Assembly (NCBI GenBank): GCA_029204045.2 | Contig: JAQNDB010000088.1 | Location: 1 to 64,000 of the forward strand | Length of the DNA: 64,000 nucleotides | Direction: 5' to 3' | From: Tillandsia leiboldiana | Taxonomy: Eukaryota > Streptophyta > Magnoliopsida > Poales > Bromeliaceae | Shown: piece after piece, positions 35,799 to 46,778 of the stretch | Layout of the letters: every line of letters begins with the position of its first letter | How positions within the stretch are numbered: position 1 is the first letter of the stretch | The notes under the pieces: generated by a model | Told to the model about the DNA's origin: nothing | The model's input: the letters and a program-made list of their open reading frames with translations, nothing else | Databases searched by the model: none | Position numbers and translations under genes: made by a program

Positions 35799-35803
35799 CC
35801 TGC
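35799..35803. repeat. Left target-site duplication of E6 (CCTGC)
   Basis: Repeated at 40573-40577. The intact E5 5' LTR reads through this place (about 28962-28967) without the insertion. Confidence 0.92.
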
Positions 35804-35837
35804 TGTCACGCCCCGAGTTTAAAAACCAGCGTCTAAA

Positions 35838-35868
<31 letters not shown>

Positions 35869-36172
35869 GAGTTGCAAACCAGCCAGGGCGCAACAGACCG
35901 CCACATATATAGAAGAGTCCCAATCCCACTGGGGATTGAGCCTTTTTTATATATGCACGGCTAGCTTGGCAATCAAACAGAGTACTAACTACGTACCACT
36001 AATATAACACAGATAGTAAATTACACAATTACAACAACTTATTACATTTTCGTTGTTACATCAAATAACTATATGCTTGGCTATCGGCTGTCCAGGGTCA
36101 AGGTCTATCTCGTGATCTCACCAACTCGTCCCGACATCTCAACACCCGCTCGACCTGAAAAACAGTCACCCG

Positions 36173-36236
36173 AGGGTGTGAGACACACCGGAGTGTATCC
36201 CAGTGGGCACGACGAGCCGAGAAATAGCAGATCGTA
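36173..36236 (-). other. E6 conserved double hairpin
   Basis: Sense: CAGTAGGTACGA pairs with TCGTGCCCACTG (one mismatch, one wobble), then GGGATACA pairs with TGTGTCTC around CTCCGG, then ACACCC. The stems differ in sequence from E5 and E7 but keep pairing. Confidence 0.7.
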
Positions 36237-37007
36237 CCTACTGGTATACAAAGCTAGAGGATAGTAATAGATCATGGGTTAGGGTAAAGCAGATATATAA
36301 CTGGTGCTGTAAAGGAAGCAAAACTCATAATCTGGGTACAAGCATAGGAGATAATTTTAGCAGAATTTAAAACAGGACAAACATGTATCAGGATAATCAA
36401 CGCATCAAGGAGTTAGGACAATCAGCAAGATAACAATGAACTATAATCAAAGGCATCGCATAGAATCATATGAAGGTAGATAACTAGAAGCCAGATCAAA
36501 GAAGCATGTTAAAGCAATTCAACAACACATGCATCAAATAATTGAAAACACAAAGACCCAATCACAAGCTACCATATTGGCCTTCACAAGACCTCAGGCG
36601 AGGCTGCCCAAACTAGCACCAACCTGGTTGACATTCCCCAAACTAGGGTCACGGGTTGCCACGGCTAACCACTTTACCGGTAAAGAACATCGCTACGGGT
36701 CATGACTCCGCTGATGTTCGTGAAGTACAACGATGCGGGCGATCAAATGCAAATGCTCAAGTTCACGGTCCACTGACCGGGTAATCGGCAATAAGCCGGG
36801 AAATCCCCACTGGGATGCAATGACAAGATCAACTGAATCTCAACACTCATGCAGGAACACTCAGCAACAATAAATCTCAACTCATATGCAAGATCAAGGC
36901 AAATCTCTCTCAACAGAAGCTCACAGATAAACTCAACTTAAGCACACAAACCAACCAAATGATACAAAACTTAAACACATATTTTTAAGAAAACTGTTTT
37001 GAAAAGT

Positions 37008-37152
37008 CCAAACCTCGAAGAGCGTTGCCCTCGTCCTATCAAACAAGAACAGACTCAGGCGACACTACGAAGCTTGGGTTTCCAAACCTCGCAGAGCAAT
37101 TGCCTTTGTCCTATCAAACAAGAACAGACTCCGGCGACCCTACGAAGCTCGG
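37008..37152 (-). other. Two adjacent constant-loop hairpins in E6
   Basis: Outer arms CCAAACCTCG.. and ..GAAGCTTGG (37008-37077) and a second copy (37082-37152). Each encloses the constant core, sense CTGTTCTTGTTTGATAGGAC. Confidence 0.65.
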
Positions 37153-37409
37153 TAAAAACATCAGTTAAACAAATCTATGTGCTCAGCAGTGTATCATTTG
37201 ATCGACAGGACAAACAGGCTTACTCATCAACCGTGGAAATGTTCCAAGATAAGATATAAATACCAGAGGCACTAAGAATAATCATGTAAGGCAGAATAGA
37301 ACTGATAACAGGCATGGCTCAACATCTCACACAATCAGACAGACTAACCCCTTATGCAACTAAACACATGTTTTTAAGAAAACCTTTGAAAACAATAGGT
37401 TTTTGGGTC

Positions 37410-37479
37410 CCAACCCTCGTAGAGCGTTACCCTCGTCCTATCAAACAAGAACAGACTCAGGCTACCCTACAAGGCTTGG
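37410..37479 (-). other. Third constant-loop hairpin in E6
   Basis: Arms CCAACCCTCGTAG and CTACAAGGCTTGG enclose the same core. Confidence 0.65.
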
Positions 37480-40400
37480 TAAAAAACATTTATTTTAAAA
37501 GATCATGTATTTAGTAACATAACGGGCGAACAACAAGGAAGCAGGTATAAAGCAGGCATAAGGTAGCAAATCACTGAATCAATGGAAAGGCAGGCTCAAG
37601 CATTAATAGACTGATATAATAATCAAGCATAGGAGTGCAACTACGAAATGGCCAATTAGTCAGAGCAACTAACAGTAATATATATTGCAACCAAAGGCAG
37701 ACAGGCTCAAAATAAACTAAGTTACCAAGAACAGGAGTCCAACCAGTATCGCACCCCAGAGGGCCGAACTGATAAAACCCGGACCGAAGATAACCCACCT
37801 GATATAACGCAGGCGGCTAATCTGAGCCAACTGTATGTTCAGCACACCAGATGCTACCGAATAACCCTGAATGTGAATTAACAAATCAGTTTACTAACCA
37901 GTATCGATGTGATTTTTGCATCTAGACCCCTAGGGCTTTTAAATTTACACTTTTAGTGCCAATTTGGGCACTGTTTTCGCTCGTTCTTTCAACTGGAGAT
38001 TCATTTTAACATTCCGTCACTTCCAGCAGGTTTCCTACGTCATGCTGAACACCGTGCTCACCCATTTGTGGCATCACGGGTTCCGAGGCAAACTTTGGCC
38101 CATAATATATGCACTAACATAGCCTTAATGTCATTTTGTTTCCTCGGGACTTCAAACAGAAATTTTAACGCGAGCATCGCGTCCAGTGACCCCAAATTAG
38201 CCAGGAATACACTGTCGCGGCTTCGCCGACACTCTAAAATAGGGTTTTGTTCCAACATTATAGTTTAAAGTAGATTTCACTATAACTTTTTGTTCTAAAC
38301 TTCAAACAACTAAAGTTTGTATATCAATCTGTCTCTAAACATTGCTAGGGTGCCAGGGCTTGCACTGGTTGCAGCCCAGGTGTGCTGGATCACAGAGATC
38401 CGTCATCTTGCAAACACACAAGTTCACATTGCTCCAACTTTTATTCCACTCAGTTTCTGTTTGAACTGAAGTGAGCACACAGCTCAGGGGATCATTGGAA
38501 GCAAGTTTTATGTTTACAGTTTTGTCAAATTCTAATTCAAAGTTCTTTGAGGCATTTTTACAAATAGGTGGCATGCACATTTGCAACACATACACACAAC
38601 ACCATGGGAAACTTGGTTCTCTGCAACCAGGGCACCTGAGGGCTTCCAACTTGGATCAACTAGATCCCCAGAGATTCTGGAACATTTCCCCTCAACTGGA
38701 GCAACTCGAAAACCCTCCAAGTTGGGCTTGGCTCGAGGAAGAAGATGACATGTTTTCTTGAAATTCGTGATGTTCCATCCAGAGGGTCTGGGGCTCAACC
38801 AAATGCACCAATAGGTGCCATTTGCCTCTTGGAAGCTTCCCATACCCTTGGCTGGCCTCGGGGTGCGGCGGCGGCGCGGCGGAGCAAAGCTCTGATTTGG
38901 AGCTCATGCCCTCTAATGGCGGATTTCCACAGAGCCACTTTGAAGACCTCCAACATGGATGGAAAGTCTCAAGACATTCCCCGGAAGCTTCTGGACCATG
39001 CCTCCCCGGCCGGAGTTGGCCGGAGCGCCGGCGGCCGCACTTGGTGCAAATTTCAAACCCAAGTCAACAAGGCCTTCCGCAGCTTGCATGGGAGCCATGC
39101 AACAGCATGGCTGGGATCCTCTTGGTCCCAACAATGCTTCTGGACACATGGCCGGCGGCGGGGAAGCACGCCGGCGCCGGAGCAAGAAGCTCGGCCAACT
39201 TGCCATATCTCGAAAAGTTAGGGCATAAATCTGCCGCTCACAGGATTAACCATACTCCACCAAATTTGGTGGAGTTGGTACCTACCACCAACAGTCCAAG
39301 CACACCAATTTTCAGCCCATATAAGTCCACGGTTGCAAAGTTGTTCCAAGGTGGAGCTAAATCTAGGGTTCCGGCCAACCTTGCTCCCGCCGGCCATGCA
39401 CTGTGCATGGGGGCTCGGGCTTGAGCAGGGAGCATGCATAGGGCTTAGGAAATCGACCGCAAGTGGTCTGAGGTGCCAACAATCAATGGTTAAAGACTCT
39501 CACCTTAGCCGAGCTCGGGGAAGATAGGAAGTAGCCGGAACTCGGTCCCACTTGCACGCGCGGCCACGGCAAGCTTCAGCAAGGATCCTCCTAACAGCAG
39601 GAACTCCACAGGCCTTCTAACTCCAACCTTGGTGAAACTTGGTCCCAACTTCTTCAATCTCCCTTTCTCTCTCTCTCTCTCTCTCTCTAATGTGTTTGCT
39701 CTTTTGGATTCTCTCCACTTGGGCTCGGTTTTGAAGACAGCAGGGAACCAAAGGACACCTGAGTGGAACGGTTTCAAGAAGTCCAAGAGGCAAACTTGGA
39801 GTTTAATACAAGATTCTTTTGGGAAAAACCCTGAAGTTGGGTTCACACTAAACCCTAGCATCCGAGGCTTCTTCATTAGGTTACAATTACACCCAACACC
39901 TTATCCTATCAGCCCCTAGCACTTAGGCACATAAAATGTGAAGTTTTCATTACTATTTAGTCCATTTGGAGCACTTTTCACGCATTCCGAGACAATCTGG
40001 TCGCCGTTTTATGAAACGGACTTCGCCACGACGTCCGGCTCGTCGAGACCTGTCAGGTAGCGTATTTGTTTGGTTTGTTCCACGCCCGGATTAAAAGTCG
40101 TTCCATAAAGTTCGACTCAATATAGCGCGTGGCACGCACTTCGATGCACCCGGATCGCCAAACGCGAAAACCGTCAGTGCCATTGCGCTCAGAACGTCGA
40201 AATCAGCTAGGATCCATTACTCATACTCCTATGTTAAAATCCCATATAGTAGTTTAGCCGTTAGTGCTTACGAGGGATTAAAAATCGAGGGTTACTATTC
40301 ACTTTAAGTCGCGGGGCCCGTTTTTTTTTTTTTTTTTTTTACTTCTGATTTCTGGAAGATCCGACCGTCGGATCGAAAACATATGAATATGAAACTTCTA

Positions 40401-40572
40401 TGTTTCGACGAGACGATCGCAATGGTGATCTCGGATTTTCCAGATCAGACCCCGATCAATAGTCGATATCTCTGGGCCCACTATTGACCCACTATCTCTC
40501 CACTTTTGCCAAAATTGACAAATTTTAATTATTTAAAAGCAAACAGAGGTTTTTAAATTCTGGATTACTACA

Positions 40573-40577
40573 CCTGC
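40573..40577. repeat. Right target-site duplication of E6 (CCTGC)
   Basis: Matches 35799-35803. Confidence 0.92.
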
Positions 40578-41024
40578 GGAAAGCGTTCCAGGTGGGTTGG
40601 AAGTCTTCCAACTTTATTAAATGTCCCCTAATGCTTCTGCATGAATATCCTGTATGTCTAGCATGTATTTTTATTATAATGAAAAATCTGATAGTTGCCT
40701 GGAATATTGTATAATGCTAACTTGTACCCCTAATTATTTTTAGTAGGTTCCTATTATCATTGGACACTAGCCTGTATATTTAGTTGGCATTCGGACTGCA
40801 TCTGAACCGTCTTAAAAATCACCGAACTTGTTTTAATGGAAATTTGAACTTAAAAATATCCTTTTAAATTATTAGATTGCCCAGAAGGGTCGGACGGGTT
40901 CAGAGTGCATGTGCCCTTGTGCCTGGTGGCCGAGTGGAATTTTACTTGACTCCGTGGAGAGTTTCTAGTGTCTTGGGGGTTTCATAGGCTTTATCAGATT
41001 GAGTCGTGAAGGGTTCTATTGGTT

Positions 41025-41385
41025 CCGTGAGATGCCGCCCAGTGAGAGGCGATGCCGCCTAGTGAGGGGCGATGCCGCCCAATGAGGGGCGATGCCGCCC
41101 AGTGAGAGGCGATGCCGCCCAGTGAGTGGCGATGGTTTGGCCTGTTGAGGCGGTTCCGTGAGATGCCGCCCAGTGAGAGGCGATGCCGCCCAGTGAGAGG
41201 CGATGCCGCCCAGTGAGTGGCGATGGTTTGGCCTGTTGAGGCGGTTCCGTGAGATGCCGCCCAGTGAGAGGCGATGCCGCCCAGTGAGTGGCGATGGTTT
41301 GGCCTGTTGAGGCGGTTCCGTGAGATGCCGCCTAGTGAGAGGCGATGCCGCCCAGTGAGTGGCGAAGGTTTGGCCTGTGAGGTGG
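41025..41385 (+). repeat. 20-bp tandem array in E5 3' LTR (four blocks)
   Basis: Same units as 29421-29625 but with two more blocks of about 70 bp, each made of GGTTCCGTGAG, two to three units and a GGTTTGGCCTGTTGAGGC spacer. Confidence 0.9.
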
Positions 41386-41587
41386 TTTTCACACGAGGGT
41401 TCTATTAGTTCCGTGATATGCCGCCAGTGAGTGGCGATGCCGCTCAGTGAGTGGCGAAGGTTTGATGGTTCTATTGGTTCGATTAGCATTCTCTTTGAGT
41501 ATGATATTTGTGGCATATTAACTGTAGTTTTTTTTAGCTTTCGTATTATCTATCTGCATACCAATTGTTTTGCGCAGCGGTAGACTT

Positions 41588-41655
41588 AGTGGGCATACCG
41601 TGGATATTGGTGATGGTACCCACTGGGAACTACCTTCTGCAGTAGTTCTCACACC
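41588..41655 (+). other. E5 3' LTR conserved double hairpin
   Basis: As at 29833-29902, with one base change in the first stem (GATGGT instead of GACGGT; a G-T pair is still possible). Confidence 0.68.
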
Positions 41656-42057
41656 CGCTGTGGTGACAGGTTTCCTGAGGTTGCTGTTCCGGCTTGGTTC
41701 GCGCGGAGACAGCTGATTGAGGTGAGGACGTGGCCGTGTAGCTCCTTACCCATTTTATTTGAGAGTCAGAGGTAGAGGTACCTTGTATCTTTTATGATTC
41801 CACTTTTGTACTGGACAGTCAGAGTGATTTGTGAGGATAGTTTTATTTTTCATAGCTGAGATACTATGCATTTGAGGATTTATTTATATTCAGATGTTCA
41901 GTGTTTGATTCTGTAGCTATTAGTTTTATTTCAGCTCTGATACATGTTTAGCTATAGATCTCTTGCAGGGTAGACGCTTCGTCTGTGCGGCAGTTTCCGT
42001 ACAGATGGCGGATCTGTTGGCGAGCCCGGGTCGCAGTTTCGACCCCGGGGCGTGACA

Positions 42058-42928
42058 AGAGGAGTTTGGGAAAAACTCCAAACTCGGGGTGAAGGAGGGG
42101 TATAAATAGGCTCAACCCGAAAAATCCCGAAATTGGGCTTTTTGTGCCCAATTCCGGGCGCCCGGGACAATCGGGCGGCTACAGTGTTGGGCCCGGCCCA
42201 ACACTATGCGCGCCCGAATTCCCCAGAGCCCGCCACGTGTCCCGCGCCACGCTCCCCGCGCCCGACGCGGCTGCGCCCGGCAACCGCGCAGCACCGCTGT
42301 CCCGACACGCTGGCGTGGGGCGGCTGCGCCCGGCCAACCGCGGGGCGCCACGTGGCGCCCCCACGTTGCCTCACCTGCCTCGCACCTGCCAGCCGTTCGG
42401 TCACCTGCCCGCCATCGCTGCGTGGACCGCGCGCACAAGAGCCAGCCAATCCGGAGACGCCACGTGTCCACCATGCGGTCCACCGTACACCCGCGCCTTT
42501 CCCGTGGACCGCGCCTGCTGCGCCTGCCAACCGGGAGCCGCCACGCGTCACGCGCCTGGGTGCACGCTTCCACGGTGGACCGAGCGGCTGCGCCTCCGCC
42601 CGCCGCCGCGCTCCGCCGCCAGCCGCCGCCGCCGGCGCCTCTCCGGCCGCCGGAACAGTGCCATCGCACCTCAAAATCCATATTTTCGCGTCCGGGCTCT
42701 GAAAAATACAAGTAAATAGTCCATTTTCAACGTTTTCGCGCGCTGAATCCAAATTCGATGTCCGTTTGGCCCAATTCCACTTCTAAAATTTCCCAAAGGC
42801 CTCCGGTTAAGCAAACTTGCTCCCATTTTACACCAGGAATCCATTTCTTGGGCCCGACACGCGCACAAACACTCCCAGAAGCCACTAATCCATCAATAAA
42901 CCCTTAAGCGGGGATTCGGGTCCTCACA
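42058..42928 (-). repeat. E4 LTR, upstream (U3) piece
   Basis: Begins with the right AGAGG duplication (42058-42062) and ends at the LTR start TGTGAGGACCC (sense), 42928. It holds a TATA-like CCTATTTATA (42101-42110, sense) and a GC-rich U3 with CACGTG at 42234, 42349 and 42461. E4 lies inside the 3' LTR of E8; TSD candidate 42929-42933. Large frames on both strands here come from GC content. Confidence 0.85.
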
Positions 42929-43323
42929 CCATGCGCCACCCGGTGCTGCTCTGTGGACCGCGCTTAGTAAACCGGCCAATAACAGGCCGCCACGTGGCAC
43001 CCAGCCAGTCTACGGCCTTCCCCATGCACCAGAATCAACTGAAAACTTCTGGGAGTCCGTTTTTGGGCATCCGGACTCAGAATTAAACAAGCAAATAGCC
43101 GTTTTCAAGCGTTTTTCCGCGCTGAATCCAAATCCAACCTCTGTTTGGCCCAAAACCTTTTCGAAAATTCAGCAAAAGCAGCCAAAGGCCAATCCAACTA
43201 TCGATACCTCACAGGGTCCATATGTGGCATCCCTTTGATGCACTATGGGCCAGACACACCATCAATAGGTGTTTTACACAGTGGATTCACGGGAAAAGCT
43301 ACATGGGGTTCTGGGGCCCTACA
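42929..43323 (-). repeat. E8 3' LTR, first 395 bp
   Basis: Homologous to 1725-2095 of E1, including a CCACGTGG box (about 42990). Ends with CTACA (TGTAG in sense) at 43323. Confidence 0.9.
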
Positions 43324-43333
43324 TCCTCCCCCA
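43324..43333 (-). other. E8 polypurine tract
   Basis: TGGGGGAGGA in sense, with GTTTCG-TGGA-CGAAAC just upstream (about 43344-43359). Confidence 0.85.
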
Positions 43334-43387
43334 CTAAAAAAAGTTTCGTCCACGAAACTAAGAGACAAGATAAACATACCTCAGCTA

Positions 43388-43740
43388 GAAGCCTCAAACA
43401 AGAAAGGATAGGTATCCCGCATCACCTCCTCCAGCTCCCAAGTGGCCTCCCGCTCCTCGTGATTGACCCATAAAATCTTCACATAAGGTAACTCCCGATT
43501 GCGCAATTCTCTCACCTAGCGAGCCAGAATCCGCAACGGGCGCTCCTCGTACCCAAGGTCCTCCCCAATCTCCAGTGGGGTGAAGTCAATCACATGCGCA
43601 GGATCAAATACATACTTCCTCAGAGCAGAAACGTGAAACACATCATGAACTCCAGCCAGGCGTGGAGGAAGAGCAACTCGAAAAGCAACAGGGCCAACTC
43701 TCTCCTGTACCTTAAAGGGTCCAATAAACCAGGGACTAAA
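43388..43740 (-). pseudogene. E8 integrase tail and chromodomain
   Basis: Sense reads FIGPFKVQERVGPVAFRVALPP, GVHDVFHVSALRKYVFDPAH, then PLRILAR-stop-VRELRNRELPYVKILW and ATWELEEVM...FLFEAS. It is one frame apart from a single TAG at 43516-43518 (CAG-to-TAG would explain it). This is the least damaged chromodomain of the E1 family in the window. Confidence 0.88.
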
Positions 43741-44621
43741 CTTCCCTCTGACAGTAGATTAGGACCCAAAGTCTTCCCCTCACCCACGTCACTCCAATAT
43801 AGGGGTGATCGACACTTGCGTCCATACAACGCTTCAAACGGAGCCATCTGAATGCTCGCTTGATAACTGTTGTTGTATGCAAACTCAACCAATCCCAAGT
43901 GTCGGTACTACCCTCCTCCAAATATCCAGGACGCACGCTCTCAACATATCCTCGAGGGTCTGTATGGTGCGCTCAGACTGTCCATCGGTCTGTGGTGGAA
44001 TGCTGTGCTAAATCGGAGCTGCGTCCCCAAGGCTGTCTGTAAACTCCTCCAGAAATGCGAGACAAACCTCGGGTCTCTATCTGATACAATGGAGACGGAT
44101 ACACCGTGCAATCTTTCCACCTCAGCTAAGTACAACTGTGCCAGTCGCTCCAAAGGCCAAGTCACCTGCACCGGTAGAAAGTGAGCGAACTTGGTGAGTC
44201 TATTCACGACTACCCAGATCGCATCAGCTCCAGTCTGTGCTCTCGGCAATCCAGTGACAAAATCCAAAGTGATATGATCCCATTTCCATTCTGGGATTGG
44301 GAGACTCTGCAACTTGCCAGCAGGTACACGATGCTCAGCCTTTACTTGCTGACAAGTTAAGCAGCGAGCCACGAATCTCCCAATGTCTCTCTTCATACCA
44401 CTCCACCAAAAATGTGCCTTGAGGTCCTTATACATCTTAGTCCCACCAGAATGAATGGTATAATGTGTATAATGGGCCTCCCTCAAGATCTGCTATCGAA
44501 TCTCTGAATCCATAGGCACACAAGCTCGGTTCCCGCAGTACTCCCGAAGCATCATCAGAAAAATCCCCTGTCAACTCAGTCTGAATCTGCCCTCGGATCC
44601 TCATCAAGTGGGGGTCCTCAC
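43741..44621 (-). pseudogene. E8 integrase (zinc region and core), with frameshift and deletion
   Basis: Contains HSGGTKMYKDL, CLTCQQVKAEH, LDFVTGLPR (first Asp) and SDRDPRF (second Asp). It shifts frame at about 44000, where one C is missing in the HPQTDG block, then continues as EFAYNNSYQASI and PFEALYGRKCRSP. Near 43742 about 150 bases present in E1 (QSRQRSYADTRRRDL to GIRRFG) are missing. Upstream parts are cut off by E9 at 44622, within the DPHL stretch between RNase H and integrase. Confidence 0.87.
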
Positions 44622-45117
44622 TGTCACGCCCCGGGGTCGAAACTGCGACCCGGGCTCGCCAACAGATCCGCCACCTATGCCAAACTCCGCATAGGCGAAG
44701 CGTCCTACATGCAAGAAAAGTACTACAGCTAACAGATATCAGAGCTAAAAATAAAATAATCTGCTGTAAAAGTAAAATCAACCACTGTACAACTGGAAAT
44801 AAAGATACAATGTCCATCTCCCAAATACGATCATACACAAAGTCCTCTAATACAAAACTCAGAACTCAACAGGGAGATATCTCCAATAAATACATCAGTG
44901 TACAGGCTCTCAATACATATCATATCCTCACTACATCAGCCTCTCAAAAGAAGAAAAAAATAACTAATCTACTGAAGCTCTCATCTGAAGGGGTACCGCT
45001 ACACTCCAACGACGAGTAGGGAACTAGCTCGCGACTCCCTCGCCTCGGTCAGAAGAATCAGCAACTGGAGCAACAGGAACAGGAGTAGAAGTCCCTGGGG
45101 AAAAGACACCACGACGG

Positions 45118-45188
45118 GTGTGAGAACTACATCCCACAGTAGTTCTCAGTGGGGGCCGCCAACAAGCCCGACGGTCTGCCCACTAAGT
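45118..45188 (-). other. E9 conserved double hairpin
   Basis: Sense: AGTGGG..CCCACT, then GAGAACTAC pairs perfectly with GTAGTTCTC around TGTGGGAT, then ACACC. Confidence 0.7.
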
Positions 45189-46110
45189 CTACTAGAGGCA
45201 TAAAGTAACAAAGTGGTACTGAAAGAAAAGAGCTGGAAAAGAAAGACTCTACAGCTACTATGCCTCTATCTAGATTCTCAAAAAGTGGAACAGATGGAAA
45301 CATGATGCATCTACTATCCCTCAACTCAGATCACCCAATCTACACTGACTGCCTCCTAGGGTCCAGTCAAACCTGCGCCTACCTACTGCCGTTACATCCA
45401 CGTAGGACCGGACTGACGTAGGGCGTCCGTGACTGCCAAAACTGGCCCAGCCAGAGGGACTACGTCGACAAGTCGCGATACAAAAGTAACAAATCCACCC
45501 TGAGTGTGGCTCTCGAGGGGCGCGACCCCACCGAGGAAAAGGTATCCGCGCACTCTGTCACTCAGGTGGCACTGCAGGCTATAGTCCAAAATCCACGCTC
45601 ACGCTCTGAACGGAAAGACTCAGAATCTTCAATCATCTCGCACAACGGTCTGAGCACTCTCGACGACTCAGCTGATCAGCTCTCACGAACACGAGACACT
45701 AGCCTCTCCAATAACTCACAGCACAAAACACACTGGCTGGAGATACTCCACAGCAAGGATCAACCCACCTCTCAGGGCTAACAAAACTGGTCGGACAACA
45801 CTCAACGACCCGGGACCACCGTCAACCCCAACAGTTCCCAACAACAGAACATCAACCCAACCTGCAGACTCACTGACAGGATAAACTCCACAATAGACAC
45901 AATAAAGGGTCCGAGAACCCCGAAAGACTAGAACCTATAACCCTAATCAAACAAGAACAGGCTTTAGGCATAGCCTCTCGTTGTTCTCGTCCCAAAGAAA
46001 AAGGCAGCCTTTGGAACACAGACTGCTCGAATCATCTCGAGTGGTTAAGTTTATAGGAAAAAGGTGACATTTCGTACTGAAAGCCATTTGATCAGAAAGA
46101 AATCCATATT

Positions 46111-46115
46111 TAATG
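46111..46115. repeat. Left target-site duplication of E7 (TAATG)
   Basis: Matches 57018-57022. Confidence 0.92.
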
Positions 46116-46770
46116 TGTAGAGTACCGGGTCTTCGGATGGCGCGCCGACCGCACATGGTGTCGTAGAGCAGAGAGTTGCCTTGGGCAGGTTGCATTTGAG
46201 TTTACAGTTGATGCCAGGATGATTCGGATCAACGCAGAAGCTCCAGCTCGTTTCGAGGTTTTTCCGGGCTTTGTATGCCGATTGAGGATGAGATCTGGAA
46301 ATTACCGGCTTCACAGTGGAGTGCCGGAAATTCTGGAACACTTGGAACAGGTGTATTATCAGATTACAGCGGAGTTCGGGAGGTTCCGGACTGACGCGGA
46401 GGATCCGGAGGCAAAAAGTGAGTCGAAACTGGTAGTTTCGGAGCCGGTTTTTGATTTGAGCACCCCGACTCAACGAATGAGCTTTTTGAAGAGAAAAAGC
46501 TGTGAGCGCGTGTACTTTCGATTTACAGCGGAGTTCGGGAGGTTCCGGACAGCGGCGGAGAGCCCGAAGGCAAAAAGTGAGTTAGAGTTGGGCTTTTTGG
46601 AATATTTTATTAATTTAATTAGTAGCTTTGCTAATTAAAGGGAGTCTTCTCTGCTTGAAGTCTGGGAGTGTGGAGTGAGGGGAGTGGGTTGGATTGGTTT
46701 TTAATGGAGCTTAGGACTTTAATTAAGGTTTTAATTAAAGTCCATTTTCTTTAATTAAAGCTTTATGCTT

Positions 46771-46778
46771 TATAAAAG
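46771..46778 (+). promoter_or_regulatory. E7 5' LTR TATA box
   Basis: TATAAAAG followed by a CT-rich stretch. Copy in the 3' LTR at 53236-53243. Confidence 0.75.

Larger units (their letters stand above)
35804..40572 (-). mobile_element. E6: solo LTR, 4769 bp
   Basis: Sense strand starts TGTAGTAATCC (40572) and ends CTCGGGGCGTGACA (35804), flanked by CCTGC duplications. No primer site or pol is inside, so it is a solo LTR left by recombination between two LTRs. 35804-38560 is about 85-90% alike to E10. It holds a 25-nt A run (sense) close to its 3' end, the double hairpin (36173-36236), three constant-loop hairpins (37008-37077, 37082-37152, 37410-37479), a GC-rich part (38840-39230), a CT run (39663-39687) and a 20-T run (40321-40340). 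Overlapping frames on both strands at 38745-39876 look non-coding. Confidence 0.9.
26969..42057 (+). mobile_element. E5: complete non-autonomous Ty3/gypsy element, carrying nested solo LTR E6
   Basis: Two LTRs (26969-30304; 33810-42057 interrupted by E6), primer site, 3.5-kb eroded internal region, polypurine tract and matching AGAGG duplications define the whole element. LTRs are close to identical apart from a tandem-repeat length difference, while the internal region has no usable frame. It sits inside the E4 LTR, just downstream of that LTR's TATA box in E4 sense. Confidence 0.95.
33810..42057 (+). repeat. E5 3' LTR, interrupted by E6
   Basis: Parts 33810-35803 and 40578-42057 join into 3474 bp. 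This is 138 bp more than the 5' LTR, matching two extra blocks of the tandem array. It ends ...GGGGCGTGACA at 42057, followed by the AGAGG duplication. Confidence 0.95.
42929..44621 (-). mobile_element. E8: fragment of an E1-family element (oldest layer)
   Basis: 3' LTR start (42929-43323), polypurine tract and the last part of pol, all alike to E1. It is cut by E4 on the left and by E9 on the right (44622). Confidence 0.9.
44622..46115 (-). repeat. E9 LTR, downstream piece
   Basis: Sense end GGGGCGTGACA at 44622, inserted into E8 (TSD candidate 44617-44621, CTCAC). It is alike to the E2 LTR over the last about 900 bp: terminal hairpins, double hairpin (45118-45188), CTCGAG motif (45495-45530), GGGA..TCCC hairpin (about 45808-45835). 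A constant-loop copy is at 45948-45960. It is interrupted by E7 at 46116; its last five bases are TAATG. Confidence 0.88.

Noticed and set aside
38745..39424. Possible captured gene in solo LTR E6 (frames of 158-200 codons)
   Set aside because: Frames overlap on both strands, no recognisable domain, no second copy to compare; left as an open question in the E6 finding.
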